Part shown: piece by piece, positions 24,523 through 34,237 of the stretch | Layout: every line of letters starts with the position of its first letter | How positions within the stretch are numbered: position 1 is the stretch's first letter | From: Rhodospirillales bacterium | Lineage (GTDB): Bacteria; Pseudomonadota; Alphaproteobacteria; SP197 | Length of the DNA: 64,000 nucleotides | Assembly: GCA_014323865.1 (NCBI GenBank) | Contig: JACONG010000018.1 | Coordinates: forward strand, 52,980-116,979 | Reading direction: 5' to 3' | Notes under the pieces: model-generated | Seen by the model: only the letters and a program-made list of their open reading frames with translations | What the model was told of the DNA's origin: nothing | Database searches by the model: none | Program-made: the position numbers and the translations under genes

Positions 24523-26157
24523 ATGGCAAGCTACGACTACATCATCATCGGTGCCGGTTCGGCGGGCTGTGTGCTGGCCAGCAAACTGAGTGCCGACGGG
24601 TACCATTCGGTTCTGGTTCTCGAGGCCGGGCCGATGGATCGCAGCCTGATGATCCACATGCCCGCCGGGGTCTACAAGGCACACAAGGACCCTGCGATCA
24701 ACTGGAACTACCGGACCGAACCGGAACCGGACGCACACAACCGCCAGATCGAGATGCCCCGCGGCAGGGTGGTCGGCGGCTCGTCATCGATCAACTCGAT
24801 GGTCTACATGCGCGGTCAGCCGCAGGACTACGACCGCTGGGCCGACGAACCGGGCTTAACGGAATGGCGCTACGCGAACTGTCTGCCGTATTTCAAGGCA
24901 GGTGAGACCAGCGACCGGGGCGCGAGCGACTGGCGCGGCGGCGACGGCCCGCTCGGCGTGACGCGCGGATCGACCGAAAACCCGCTCTACGACACCTTTC
25001 TCGAAGCCGGCGGCCAGGCCGGGCAGGGACAGACCGACGACGCAAACGGCTATCAGCCGGAAGGGGTGACGCGCCTCGATGCCACCAGGCGCAACGGCCG
25101 GCGTTGCAGTGCCGCGGTTGCGCATCTGCGGCCGTCGCTCGCGCGCTCCAACCTGACGCTTCGGACCGGGGCGATGGTTCAGCGCATCGTCATCGACGGC
25201 AATCGCGCCTCAGGCGTGGTGTTCGATCATCGCGGCGAGCGGCACACGGTCGAGGCCGGGAAGGAGGTGATCCTGTCGGGCGGCGCGATCAACTCGCCCC
25301 AGGCGCTGATGCTCTCGGGCATCGGGCCGGGCGATCACCTGCGCGCGCATGGCATCGATGTGCGCTGCGAACTTCCCGGCGTGGGTCAGAACCTGCAGGA
25401 CCATGGCACGGTTGCTCTCTCGTGGTCGTGCACGAAGTCGTTCGCGATGCACCGTGTCGATCGTCCGCTCAACAGGCTGGCGGCCGGTGTGCAGTGGATG
25501 CTGACCCGGAAGGGGCTTGCGGCATCGAATATCTGGGAGGCCGGAGGCCTGATCCGGGGTAACGAGAACGTCGCCTATCCCAATCTGCAGTATCACTTCG
25601 GACCGACCGGCTACGAGTATGAGGGCACGACGATTCGGCTGAAACAGCAGTTCATGCTGCAGACCGACCAGTTGCGCCCGCGCAGCAAAGGCCACCTGGA
25701 ACTGCGTTCGCCGGATCCCGGCGAGAAACCGGCCATGTTCTTCCGCTATCTCAGCGATCCGCACGACCTTGCCGAGCTGGTCGAGGGTGTGAAGAAGATG
25801 CGCGAGCTTGTGGCGCAGCCGGCCTTCGACGAACTGCGCGGTGTGGAAATCTCACCCGGACCCGACGTCAGGACGGATGAGGAGATCGCGAATGCCGTTC
25901 GTGCGCTCGTCACCACCGATTACCACCCGTGTGGAACGTGCCGCATGGGCGACGATGCTGATGCCGTCGTGGATTCGGAACTCAGGGTTCACGGCATGGA
26001 GGCGCTGCGCGTGGTCGATGCCTCCATCATGCCGCGCGTGATCAGCGCGAATCTCAACGCGCCGACGCAGATGATCGCCGCGCGCGCGGCCGACTGGATT
26101 CTCGGCAAACCGCAGCTTGCGCCTTTCGAGGCCTCGTTCGCGTTTCAGGAGGCTTGA
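24523..26157 (+). CDS. GMC-family FAD oxidoreductase (choline dehydrogenase-like)
   Basis: A 544-residue flavoprotein. The N-terminus YDYIIIGAGSAGCVLASKLS binds ADP; GRVVGGSSSINSMVYMRGQ is GMC signature 1 and SGGAINSPQALMLSGIGP is signature 2. The C-terminal active-site pair is His in DYHPCGTCRMG and Asn in ISANLNAPTQMIAARAAD. GMC enzymes oxidise primary or secondary alcohols; choline dehydrogenase is the closest well-known type, but the family is broad. AAGGGGTGAG precedes ATG 24523, so this start is preferred over 24508. No betaine-aldehyde dehydrogenase or BetI gene is adjacent, which argues against a standard choline locus. Confidence 0.88.
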   Translation: MASYDYIIIGAGSAGCVLASKLSADGYHSVLVLEAGPMDRSLMIHMPAGVYKAHKDPAINWNYRTEPEPDAHNRQIEMPRGRVVGGSSSINSMVYMRGQPQDYDRWADEPGLTEWRYANCLPYFKAGETSDRGASDWRGGDGPLGVTRGSTENPLYDTFLEAGGQAGQGQTDDANGYQPEGVTRLDATRRNGRRCSAAVAHLRPSLARSNLTLRTGAMVQRIVIDGNRASGVVFDHRGERHTVEAGKEVILSGGAINSPQALMLSGIGPGDHLRAHGIDVRCELPGVGQNLQDHGTVALSWSCTKSFAMHRVDRPLNRLAAGVQWMLTRKGLAASNIWEAGGLIRGNENVAYPNLQYHFGPTGYEYEGTTIRLKQQFMLQTDQLRPRSKGHLELRSPDPGEKPAMFFRYLSDPHDLAELVEGVKKMRELVAQPAFDELRGVEISPGPDVRTDEEIANAVRALVTTDYHPCGTCRMGDDADAVVDSELRVHGMEALRVVDASIMPRVISANLNAPTQMIAARAADWILGKPQLAPFEASFAFQEA

Positions 26158-26543
26158 TGGACATCGACATGACGGTCCCGAACTGACAGTCCCGAATTGA
26201 CGGTTCCGAGTGGCGGCTGATCCGATTGAAACGGTGTGGGGAGGTGTCGATGTCGGACATGGCTGAGGTGCGCCGTCCTCTGGAACGTCCCGAAGGGCAC
26301 CACGACCGCCCGCCGTCGGGTCGCCTGACGGCGCGGCCGATCGTGTTCCGCGACGGGACCGGCGCTTGTGTGCCGGCCCACGGAAACGACAACTTGACCT
26401 GCATCAATGCTGCTGCCGGCTGCATTTGCGAAGATCGGCATTGACGGGAATCCAGGCCGTCCAGGGATCCGTTCGGTCGGTTCATCCTGACGCGCCTGGC
26501 TTCAATGTCCGGTCTCAAGGCCCGGTTTCAATGGAGGTGCCGC
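26158..26543 (+). promoter_or_regulatory. Leader of the cco operon with an FNR box at 26394-26407
   Basis: There is no convincing gene in these 386 bp. TTGACCTGCATCAA (26394-26407) is a near-perfect FNR/FixK box (TTGAY-N4-RTCAA). A box centred at -41.5 would place the start point near 26442, about 100 nt before ccoN, and GAAGAT (26430-26435) could serve as the -10. Oxygen-dependent induction of the cbb3 operon by FnrL is the natural reading. Confidence 0.75.
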
Positions 26544-28010
26544 ATGAGCGAGGCGATACAAACGGCCGAGGCTCCGGTCGTCTACAATGAGCAGGTCATC
26601 CGCCTGTTTTCGATCGCCACGGTTTTCTGGGGGGTCGTGGCCTTTCTCGCGGGTGTCTACATCGCCCTGCAGCTTGCCTGGCCGCAGCTCAATCTGGGCC
26701 TCGAATACACCAGCTTCGGACGGCTTCGCCCGCTTCACACGTCGGCCGCGATCTTCGCGTTCGGCGGCAATGCGCTTTTTGCGACATCGCTCTACTGCGT
26801 CCAGAGGACCTGTCGGGCCGCACTCTTCGGCGGGCCTACGGCTGCCAGCTTCCTGTTCTGGGGCTACCAGTTCTTCATCGTCATGGCGGCCTGGGGTTAT
26901 GTGAACGGCATAACGCAGGGCCGTGAATATGCCGAGCCCGAGTGGATGGCCGATCTCTGGCTGACGGTCGTCTGGGTGGTCTACCTGGTCGTCTTCGCGG
27001 GCACGATCATGAAGCGCAGGGAGCCGCATATCTATGTGGCGAACTGGTTTTTCCTAGCCTTCATTCTGACCGTGGCGGTGCTCCACATCGTCAACAACCT
27101 GACGGTGCCGGTCAGTGTGGTCGGCATGAAGAGCTACTCGCTCTATGCCGGCGTTCAGGATGCGCTGACCCAGTGGTGGTATGCACACAACGCGGTGGGT
27201 TTCTTCCTGACCGCGGGCTTCCTGGGCATCATGTACTACTTCGTGCCCAAACAGGCGGAGCGGCCGATCTATTCGTACCGCCTGTCGATCGTGCACTTCT
27301 GGTCGCTCATCTTCCTGTACATCTGGGCCGGGCCCCATCACCTCCACTATACGGCTCTGCCCGAATGGTCGCAGACCCTGGGCATGATCTTCTCGGTCAT
27401 GCTGTGGATGCCGAGCTGGGGCGGCATGATCAACGGCCTGATGACGCTGAAGGGCGCCTGGTGGAAACTCAGGACCGACCCCGTGCTGCGCATGATGGTC
27501 GTCTCGGTCGGCTTCTACGGCATGTCGACCTTCGAGGGCCCGATGATGTCGATCCGCGCGGTCAACAGCCTGAGCCATTACACCGACTGGACGATCGGCC
27601 ATGTACACTCCGGTGCCCTGGGCTGGGTCGCCTACATCAGCTTCGGCGCGATGTACTACCTTTTCCCGAAGCTCTGGAAGCGCGACCGTCTCTACTCGAT
27701 CCAGCTGGTCAACTGGCACTTCTGGATCTCGACCGTCGGTATCCTGCTCTACATCGCGACGATGTGGGTGACAGGCATCATGGAAGGCCTGATGTGGCGC
27801 ACTTACGATGCCAACGGCTTTCTGCAGTACGCCTTCATCGAGACTGTCGATGCGAAGCACCCGTTCTACATCGTGCGTGCCCTGGGAGGCGTGCTCTTCC
27901 TGCTGGGTTCACTGATCATGGTTTACAACCTGTGGCGGACCGTGCGCGGCGACGTGCGCGAGGAACGGGTCGCCCGGCCGCCGCTCGCGGCTGCGCAGCC
28001 TGCCGAGTAA
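26544..28010 (+). CDS. ccoN: Cytochrome c oxidase cbb3-type subunit I
   Basis: The 488-residue, 12-helix catalytic subunit of the high-affinity cbb3 oxidase reduces O2 at a haem b3/CuB centre. The haem and copper histidine environments are visible in [56 protein letters not shown] and [22 protein letters not shown] 26544 is preceded by GGAGGTG; an in-frame start 39 bp upstream lacks a site. It is the first gene of ccoNOQP, controlled by the FNR box upstream. The presence of the operon indicates respiration at low oxygen. Confidence 0.97.
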   Translation: MSEAIQTAEAPVVYNEQVIRLFSIATVFWGVVAFLAGVYIALQLAWPQLNLGLEYTSFGRLRPLHTSAAIFAFGGNALFATSLYCVQRTCRAALFGGPTAASFLFWGYQFFIVMAAWGYVNGITQGREYAEPEWMADLWLTVVWVVYLVVFAGTIMKRREPHIYVANWFFLAFILTVAVLHIVNNLTVPVSVVGMKSYSLYAGVQDALTQWWYAHNAVGFFLTAGFLGIMYYFVPKQAERPIYSYRLSIVHFWSLIFLYIWAGPHHLHYTALPEWSQTLGMIFSVMLWMPSWGGMINGLMTLKGAWWKLRTDPVLRMMVVSVGFYGMSTFEGPMMSIRAVNSLSHYTDWTIGHVHSGALGWVAYISFGAMYYLFPKLWKRDRLYSIQLVNWHFWISTVGILLYIATMWVTGIMEGLMWRTYDANGFLQYAFIETVDAKHPFYIVRALGGVLFLLGSLIMVYNLWRTVRGDVREERVARPPLAAAQPAE

Positions 28011-28025
28011 GGGGGGACGCGACCG

Positions 28026-28760
28026 ATGTTGATGAAGCACCACGGAAAGATCGAACGGAACGTCACGCTGATGGCGGTCCTGGTCCTGATCACGATTTCG
28101 ATCGGCGGTCTGGTGGAGATCGTGCCGCTCTATCTGATCAAGTCGACCATCGAGGAGGTTCAGGGTGTGCGTCCCTACAGTCCTCTGGAACTGCGCGGCC
28201 GCGACCTCTACATCCGCGAGGGATGTTACGTCTGCCACAGCCAGATGATCCGCCCGTTCCGCGACGAGGTGGAGCGCTACGGTCACTACAGCCTGGCGGC
28301 CGAGAGCATGTACGACCACCCGTTCCAGTGGGGTTCGAAACGCACCGGTCCCGATCTGGCGCGTGTGGGTGGCAAGTACTCGAACGAATGGCATGTCGAA
28401 CACATGACCGACCCGCGCGGCGTCGTGCCCGAATCGATCATGCCGTCCTATCCGTTCCTCGCCGGGACCCTGCTCGAAACCGACGACATCGTTGCCCGGC
28501 TCGAGGCCAACATCGCCGTCGGCGTGCCCTACGAGCCCGAGATGGTCGAGAACGCCATGGCGGATCTCCACGCCCAGGCCGACCCGAATGCCGATCATGA
28601 CGGTCTTCTGGCGCGTTATCCCAAGGCGGCGGTCGGCGACTTCGACGGCGATCCGACACGCCTGACCGAGATGGACGCCATGATTGCCTACATGCAGATC
28701 CTGGGTCGCATGGTCGACTTCGCGGATGCGGCAGTCGAGGACCTGGAGGCGACGCGATGA
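28026..28760 (+). CDS. ccoO: Cytochrome c oxidase cbb3-type subunit II (monohaem cytochrome c)
   Basis: The 244-residue protein has one N-terminal membrane anchor ([20 protein letters not shown]) and a periplasmic cytochrome c domain with [18 protein letters not shown] (CxxCH haem site) and a later axial Met in [11 protein letters not shown]. It passes electrons from CcoP to the CcoN centre. It starts 15 bp after ccoN, behind a GGGGGG-rich ribosome-binding site, and its stop overlaps ccoQ by ATGA. Confidence 0.97.
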   Translation: MLMKHHGKIERNVTLMAVLVLITISIGGLVEIVPLYLIKSTIEEVQGVRPYSPLELRGRDLYIREGCYVCHSQMIRPFRDEVERYGHYSLAAESMYDHPFQWGSKRTGPDLARVGGKYSNEWHVEHMTDPRGVVPESIMPSYPFLAGTLLETDDIVARLEANIAVGVPYEPEMVENAMADLHAQADPNADHDGLLARYPKAAVGDFDGDPTRLTEMDAMIAYMQILGRMVDFADAAVEDLEATR

Positions 28761-28918
28761 GCATCGAGGGTATCTACGGCTATATCCGCCAGCTCTGGGT
28801 CGTCTGGCTTGTCCTGCTGTTTGCCGGACTGATGATCTGGGTGTTTCTGCCGCGCAATCGCGAGCGTTTCCGCGACTGCGCGAACCTTCCCTTCAAGGAT
28901 GATACCGAGGAGCGTTGA
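28757..28918 (+). CDS. ccoQ: Cytochrome oxidase cbb3-type subunit CcoQ/FixQ
   Basis: A 53-residue single-span membrane protein. [20 protein letters not shown] leads into a helix ending [15 protein letters not shown], followed by a polar tail (PFKDDTEER). Size, the helix-RxRxxF boundary and the position between ccoO and ccoP identify it as CcoQ, which stabilises the assembled cbb3 complex. Its start overlaps the ccoO stop as ATGA, and ccoP follows after 3 bp. Confidence 0.93.
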   Translation: MSIEGIYGYIRQLWVVWLVLLFAGLMIWVFLPRNRERFRDCANLPFKDDTEER

Positions 28919-28921
28919 GCC

Positions 28922-29770
28922 ATGGCGACGGAACGTGACGAACTGACCGGCGTCGAAACCACCGGTCACGAGTGGGACGGGCTCAGGGAGCTCAACAATC
29001 CACTGCCGAAGTGGTGGCTCTACGTGCTCTATGCCACAATCGTGTTCTCGGTGATCTACAGCCTGTTCGTGCCGCCGATCCCCGGCGTGCCCGGCATCCT
29101 GGACAACACGCGCAGCGTCGTGCGTCAGGATATTGCCGATGCGCGTGCGGCCCAGGGCGAGCAGCTCACCCGTATCGCCGAACTCTCGCTCGAAGAGATC
29201 CGTGCCGATGCCGGCCTGCGCGACTTCGTGCGCGCCGGTGGCGGCAGTGCCTTCGCCGAGAACTGCGCGCCGTGCCACGGTGCGGGGGGCGCGGGCGTGC
29301 CCGGTTTCCCGGCGCTGGTCGATGATGTCTGGATCTGGGGCGGTACGCTGGACGACATCCACCTCACCATCGTTCACGGTATCCGCAACGAGGACATCGA
29401 CAGCCGATGGTCGGAGATGATCGCCTTCGGCCGTGACGGCATTCTCACGGATGCCGAGATCGACGATGTCGCCCATTTCACGCTTGCGATGAGCGGGATC
29501 GACGACGATCCGGAGGCTGCCGCCCGCGGTGAGCAGATCTACCTTGAGCAGTGTGCCGCCTGTCACGGTGATTCCGGCGAAGGCGACATGTTCCAGGGTG
29601 CACCGCGTCTGAACGATGCGGTCTGGCTCTACGGCGGAACCTTCGAAGAGGTCGTGGCGCAGATCCACGATCCCAGGCACGGCGTCATGCCGCCTTGGGC
29701 CGACCGTCTCGATGAGACGACGATCAAGATGCTGACGGTCTACGTTCACACCCTTGGCGGAGGTCAGTAG
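28922..29770 (+). CDS. ccoP: Cytochrome c oxidase cbb3-type subunit III (dihaem cytochrome c)
   Basis: A 282-residue protein with the CcoP N-terminus (GHEWDGLRELNNPLPKWWLY), a membrane anchor, and two periplasmic cytochrome c domains with haem sites CAPCHGAGG and CAACHGDSG, each with a later Met ligand (MSGIDDDPEAA region and HGVMPPWADRL). It accepts electrons from cytochrome c and feeds CcoO. It closes the structural operon; ccoG starts 9 bp later, so structural and assembly genes are probably co-transcribed. Confidence 0.97.
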   Translation: MATERDELTGVETTGHEWDGLRELNNPLPKWWLYVLYATIVFSVIYSLFVPPIPGVPGILDNTRSVVRQDIADARAAQGEQLTRIAELSLEEIRADAGLRDFVRAGGGSAFAENCAPCHGAGGAGVPGFPALVDDVWIWGGTLDDIHLTIVHGIRNEDIDSRWSEMIAFGRDGILTDAEIDDVAHFTLAMSGIDDDPEAAARGEQIYLEQCAACHGDSGEGDMFQGAPRLNDAVWLYGGTFEEVVAQIHDPRHGVMPPWADRLDETTIKMLTVYVHTLGGGQ

Positions 29771-29779
29771 GAGCCAAAA

Positions 29780-31234
29780 ATGGCCGATGTCCATGCCGAC
29801 CAGGATGCGCTTTCACGCAAGGAGCAGTCGCTCTATGCCGACAGGGTCAAGGTCTATCCCAGGAAGATCGAAGGCAATGTAAGGCGTATCAAGTGGGCGG
29901 TGCTGATCGTGCTGCTCGGCATCTACTACATCGCGCCCTGGCTGCGCTGGGATCGCGGGCCGGCCGCCCCCGATCAGGCCTTCCTGATCGACATGCCCCA
30001 CCGGCGGGCCTACTTCCTGTGGATCGAGATCTGGCCCCAGGAGCTCTACTTCCTGGTCGGGCTGCTGATCCTCGGCGCGCTCGGCATGTTCTTCGTGACC
30101 AGCCTCTTCGGGCGTATCTGGTGCGGCTACACCTGTCCGCAGACAGTCTGGACCGACCTCTTCATGTGGGTCGAACGCCTGATCGAGGGCGATCGCAACC
30201 AGCGCATCCGCCTCGACAAGGCACCGATGTCGGTCGGCAAATCCGGCAGGAAGATCGCCAAGCACAGCGCCTGGATGGTCATCGCCGCGCTGACCGGCGG
30301 CGCCTGGATCATGTATTTCAACGACGCCATGACGGTGGTTCCCGCCATCGTCACGGGCCAGGCCGGGCCGGCGGTCTACTTCTTCCTCGGGCTTTTCACC
30401 TTCCTCACTTACCTGCTTGCCGGTTGGGCGCGCGAGCAGGTCTGCATCTACATGTGCCCGTGGCCGCGCTTCCAGTCTGCCATGTACGACGAGGACACGC
30501 TGATCGTGACCTATCGCGAGAGGCGGGGCGAGCCGCGCGGCAAGCACAGGAAGGGCGAGACCTGGGAAGGCCGGGGACACTGCGTCGACTGCCGCCATTG
30601 TGTCGCGGTCTGCCCCATGGGCATCGACATCCGCGATGGTGTCCAGCTCGAATGCATCGGTTGCGGTCTGTGCATCGATGCCTGCGACAAGATCATGGGC
30701 AAGCTCGACCTGCCCAAGGGCCTGATCGGCTACGACAGCCCCGGCCGGGAGGCCGCGATCGCTGCCGGCCAGAAGCCGAAACATCGCTTCGTCCGTCCGC
30801 GCACCATCGTCTACACGATCGTTTTCATCCTGATAAGCGCGGCGATGGTCTGGGGCCTGTTCTCGCGCACGACGGTCGATGTGAATGTTCTGCACGACCG
30901 TAACCCGGTCTTCGTCACGCTGTCGGACGGCAGCGTCCGCAACGGTTACACGATCAAGGTGCTGAACAAGACCCGCGAGGATCGTGTCTACAGGCTCGCG
31001 TTCGACGGGCTTGATTATGCCGTCATGACGGTGGTCGGACAGGAAGACTCGGCATCGCGGAACGTCGCGCGGCTGACCTCGATCGCCGATTCGGTAACGA
31101 CCTACAGGGTCTTCCTGACAACGCCCCCCGAACTTGCCGACTTCGGACAGATTGACTTCGACTTTGTCCTGACGGAGCGTGAGACCGGTGAGGAGGCGCG
31201 CCATTCCACCGTGCTGAGAGGGCCGGGATCATGA
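29780..31234 (+). CDS. ccoG: Cytochrome c oxidase accessory protein CcoG (FixG/RdxA)
   Basis: A 484-residue membrane iron-sulfur protein with five or so helices, a cytosolic ferredoxin-like domain and a C-terminal IgD-like domain. Cys motifs are CGYTCPQTVW and the two-cluster segment CVDCRHCVAVCPMGIDI ... CIGCGLCIDACDKIMG. CcoG reduces Cu(II) so that copper can be delivered to the cbb3 oxidase. GlyCysGly-type ligands and the order G-H-I-S are standard. Its stop overlaps ccoH by ATGA. Confidence 0.96.
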   Translation: MADVHADQDALSRKEQSLYADRVKVYPRKIEGNVRRIKWAVLIVLLGIYYIAPWLRWDRGPAAPDQAFLIDMPHRRAYFLWIEIWPQELYFLVGLLILGALGMFFVTSLFGRIWCGYTCPQTVWTDLFMWVERLIEGDRNQRIRLDKAPMSVGKSGRKIAKHSAWMVIAALTGGAWIMYFNDAMTVVPAIVTGQAGPAVYFFLGLFTFLTYLLAGWAREQVCIYMCPWPRFQSAMYDEDTLIVTYRERRGEPRGKHRKGETWEGRGHCVDCRHCVAVCPMGIDIRDGVQLECIGCGLCIDACDKIMGKLDLPKGLIGYDSPGREAAIAAGQKPKHRFVRPRTIVYTIVFILISAAMVWGLFSRTTVDVNVLHDRNPVFVTLSDGSVRNGYTIKVLNKTREDRVYRLAFDGLDYAVMTVVGQEDSASRNVARLTSIADSVTTYRVFLTTPPELADFGQIDFDFVLTERETGEEARHSTVLRGPGS

Positions 31235-31722
31235 CCGCTGTCGCATGGCTCAGGAAAGGCGATCGCTGGATTCCAGCGCTTTTTGTCGGCGGTTTTCTCG
31301 TCGTCCTGTTGGTCAATCTGACCATGATCTGGCTTGCTGTCGGCAGCTTCGGCGGACTTGCGACCGGCGACTACTACGACCGGGGCCGTACCTACAACGA
31401 GACCCTTGCCACCGCCGAGGCGATGGCCGAACTCGGCTGGTCTGCCGATGTCGTGGTCGAGCGCGCCGGCGACGTCGAGCGCATTACGGTCACGGCAATC
31501 GGCCGCGACGGGTCGCCATTGCCGGGTGCGACTGTCACGGGCCGCTTGCTGCGACCGGCTGACGAGGAGCAGGACACCGACGTCGTCTTCGTCCATCGGG
31601 GCAGCGGCGTCTGGGTTGCCGAGGTTCCCGACCCCGCGCCCGGTCTCTGGGAGCTTCGCCTTGTGATCGCGCGCGACGGCCATGCCATCGCGGCTGAACA
31701 CAGGCTGATCCTGGGGTCATGA
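31231..31722 (+). CDS. ccoH: Cbb3 oxidase assembly protein CcoH/FixH
   Basis: A 163-residue protein with one N-terminal membrane helix (WIPALFVGGFLVVLLVNLTM) and a periplasmic beta domain, starting its soluble part with GDYYDRGRTYNETLATAEAM, which is typical of FixH. CcoH associates with the cbb3 complex during assembly. It overlaps both ccoG and ccoI by 4 bp, so the stoichiometry of the assembly factors is probably set by translational coupling. Confidence 0.92.
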   Translation: MTAVAWLRKGDRWIPALFVGGFLVVLLVNLTMIWLAVGSFGGLATGDYYDRGRTYNETLATAEAMAELGWSADVVVERAGDVERITVTAIGRDGSPLPGATVTGRLLRPADEEQDTDVVFVHRGSGVWVAEVPDPAPGLWELRLVIARDGHAIAAEHRLILGS

Positions 31723-33926
31723 CCGATCTCGCCGCAACCGGGGTGCCTCGTGATCTCTCTGCCGCCGATGACAGCGATGCGCTGACGGACTTCATCGTCG
31801 CCGCGCCCGACGGCACTTTCGGCATTCATCTGCTGGTCGAGGGCGTTCATTGCGGTGGGTGTGTCCGCAAGATCGAGTCTGCTCTGGCCGATGACGCGAC
31901 CGTCGTCGACGCCCGCGTCAATCTCTCGACGCGGCGGATGACGGCGCACTGGTCGGGCGCGGCAGCCCATGCCCGGACGATCGTGAACACGGTGGAGTCG
32001 CTCGGCTTCCGGGCAGTTCCGTTCGATCCCGATGTTGCCGTCAGCGAACACGAGAAGCAGGGCAGGGAGCTCCTGCGCACCATGGCTGTCGCGGGCTTTG
32101 CGGCCGGCAACGTGATGCTGCTTTCGGTCTCGGTCTGGTCCGGGCACGCCCAGGACATGGACGAGGCGACGCGGAGCCTGATGCACTGGATTTCCGCGCT
32201 GATCGCCCTGCCTGCCGTGGCCTATGCCGGGCGGCCCTTCTTCCGTTCCGCGCTGCGGGCCGTGGCGGCACGGCGGATCAACATGGATGTGCCGATCACG
32301 CTTGCGGTCGTGCTGGCTGCCGGCATGAGTCTGATGCAGACCATTGACGGCGCGCGCCACGCCTATTTCGATTCGTCGATCTCGCTGCTCTTCTTCCTGC
32401 TGATCGGTCGTTACCTCGATCATCGGGCGCGCGGAATTGTCCGGCGTTCGGCCGAGCGGCTGCTTGCCCTCGGACGGGAGCCCGCCGTGGTCATCGGCGA
32501 AGACGGCCGGCAGCAGACCGTCGCGGCTTCGCGCATTCGGCCCGGCATGGCACTTCTGGTCGCGACGGGCAGCCGCTTCCCCGCGGACGGCGTGGTCGAG
32601 GACGGCGAATCCGAGGTCGACACCAGCCTGATCACCGGCGAGACCCTGCCGCAGGTCGTCATGACGGGCGATACGGTGCTCGCGGGATCGCTCAACATCG
32701 GCAGCACTCTTGTCGTGCGCGCCGGGGCGGCCGGCGACAACACCGTGCTGGCCGAGATCGTCCGGCTGGTCGAATCGGCGGAGCAGAAGCGCTCGCGTTA
32801 CGTCGCGCTGGCCGATCGTCTGGCCACGGCCTATGCGCCGGCGGTCCACGGCCTGGCGGCTGGTACGTTCCTCGGCTGGATCATCCTGGGCGGGCTGGCG
32901 TGGCAGCCATCGCTTCTGATCGCCGTCGCCGTTCTGATCGTGACCTGCCCCTGCGCGCTGGGCCTGGCGGTGCCGGCCGTGCAGGTCGTGGCGAGCGGAC
33001 GCCTGATGCAGGCCGGCATTCTGCTCAAGAACGCGACCGCGCTCGAACGTCTTGCGGAGGTCGACACGATCGTCTTCGACAAGACCGGCACGCTCACCGA
33101 GGGACGTCCCGAACTGCTCGATCGCGCAACAATCGCCGATGAGGACCTCAATCGGGCGGCCTCGCTCGCCGCTGCCAGCGGCCATCCCCTGGCCCGGGCA
33201 CTCGTGCGTGCTGCGGGCGAGGCTGTCACGCCTGAGCAGGGTGTCGAGGAGGTCGCGGGTCGCGGCCTCGAACATGGCGAGACACGTCTGGGCAGTCGTG
33301 TCTGGTGTGGGATTGCAGGCGATGGCGACGATGACGCCATGGAACTCTGGTTGCGGTCTGCCGGCCATGAACCTGTCCGCTTCCGGTTCCGTGACCGCGC
33401 CCGGGAGGATGCCGCCGACACGATCGCCGCATTGCTCGGCAAGGGTTACGCAGTCGAGCTGCTCTCCGGCGATCGTGCCGCGACCGTTTCGGCGATGGCC
33501 ACGGAACTCGGCATCGAAACCTGGCAGGCTCGCCAGTCGCCGGCCGACAAGTTCTCCAGGATCGAGGCGCTTGCAGCGGACGGGCGCATGGTGCTCTTCG
33601 TCGGTGACGGCCTGAACGACGCTCCCGCGCTGGCGGCGGCCCATGCCTCAATGTCGCCCGGCAGCGCGGCAGACATCAGCCAGAATGCCGCCGACGTGGT
33701 CTTCCAGGGCGGTCATCTCGGCCCTGTGACCATGGCGCTCGGCGTCGCCAGCAGTGCGCGGAAGCTGGTGCGGCAGAACTTTGCCCTTTCACTGGGTTAC
33801 AATATGATTGCGGTGCCGCTCGCGATTGCCGGTCTTGTCACACCGCTGGTTGCCGCGCTCGCCATGTCGGCGTCGTCGCTCACCGTCGTGGGCAACGCGC
33901 TGCGGCTCGGTTGGAAGAAGCCATGA
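31719..33926 (+). CDS. ccoI: Copper-translocating P1B-type ATPase CcoI/FixI
   Basis: A 735-residue copper export ATPase supplying Cu for CuB of the cbb3 oxidase. An N-terminal heavy-metal domain with GVHCGGCVRKIES binds Cu(I). The transport site is CPCALGLAVP, the phosphorylation site DKTGTLTEGRPE, the HP motif is in SGHPLARAL and the hinge is VGDGLNDAPALAAAH. Eight helices are expected. Overlap with ccoH (ATGA) and ccoS (ATGA) fixes its place in the assembly operon. Confidence 0.96.
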   Translation: MTDLAATGVPRDLSAADDSDALTDFIVAAPDGTFGIHLLVEGVHCGGCVRKIESALADDATVVDARVNLSTRRMTAHWSGAAAHARTIVNTVESLGFRAVPFDPDVAVSEHEKQGRELLRTMAVAGFAAGNVMLLSVSVWSGHAQDMDEATRSLMHWISALIALPAVAYAGRPFFRSALRAVAARRINMDVPITLAVVLAAGMSLMQTIDGARHAYFDSSISLLFFLLIGRYLDHRARGIVRRSAERLLALGREPAVVIGEDGRQQTVAASRIRPGMALLVATGSRFPADGVVEDGESEVDTSLITGETLPQVVMTGDTVLAGSLNIGSTLVVRAGAAGDNTVLAEIVRLVESAEQKRSRYVALADRLATAYAPAVHGLAAGTFLGWIILGGLAWQPSLLIAVAVLIVTCPCALGLAVPAVQVVASGRLMQAGILLKNATALERLAEVDTIVFDKTGTLTEGRPELLDRATIADEDLNRAASLAAASGHPLARALVRAAGEAVTPEQGVEEVAGRGLEHGETRLGSRVWCGIAGDGDDDAMELWLRSAGHEPVRFRFRDRAREDAADTIAALLGKGYAVELLSGDRAATVSAMATELGIETWQARQSPADKFSRIEALAADGRMVLFVGDGLNDAPALAAAHASMSPGSAADISQNAADVVFQGGHLGPVTMALGVASSARKLVRQNFALSLGYNMIAVPLAIAGLVTPLVAALAMSASSLTVVGNALRLGWKKP

Positions 33927-34075
33927 ACAACCTGGTCATCCTGATCCCGATCGCGCTGGTGCTGGGTCTTCTGGCGCTGGGCGCGTTTCTGTGGACGCTG
34001 CGATCGGGGCAGTATGAGGACCTTGACGGCGCTGCCGAGCGTATTCTGCACGACGACGACAGCAAACCGCAGTGA
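33923..34075 (+). CDS. ccoS: Cbb3-type cytochrome oxidase assembly protein CcoS
   Basis: A 50-residue protein: one membrane helix (NLVILIPIALVLGLLALGAF) followed by LWTLRSGQYEDLDGAAERIL, the invariant CcoS motif with GQYEDL. CcoS is required for cofactor insertion into the cbb3 catalytic subunit. The start overlaps ccoI by ATGA. It is the last gene of the cco cluster; a long hairpin follows 110 bp downstream. Confidence 0.94.
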   Translation: MNNLVILIPIALVLGLLALGAFLWTLRSGQYEDLDGAAERILHDDDSKPQ

Positions 34076-34185
34076 GCTGAAGCCGGCACGGGTGCCGGTT
34101 CCGAACGTGAAGCCTTGCGACTCCGGGCGAGGTGTTGGAGCGGTTCCAACCAAATGCGTGAATCCGCTCTCTATCCGAGGACTCA

Positions 34186-34230
34186 GAGCATATCCCGTTC
34201 AGTTTGATTCGATCTGAACGAGATATGCTC
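34186..34230. repeat. Long imperfect hairpin between ccoS and fnrL
   Basis: GAGCATATC and CGTTCAG pair with CTGAACG and GATATGCTC around an 11-nt loop. It could end transcription of both converging operons, but no T-tract follows on either strand; it also has the look of a dispersed intergenic palindromic element. Confidence 0.65.
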
Positions 34231-34237
34231 CGGGGCG

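Noticed and set aside
26942..28600. A 552-codon plus-strand frame
   Set aside because: It is a shifted frame across ccoN and ccoO and shows no domain.
31392..33644. A 750-codon minus-strand frame
   Set aside because: It is antisense to ccoH and ccoI, which carry complete P-type ATPase motifs.
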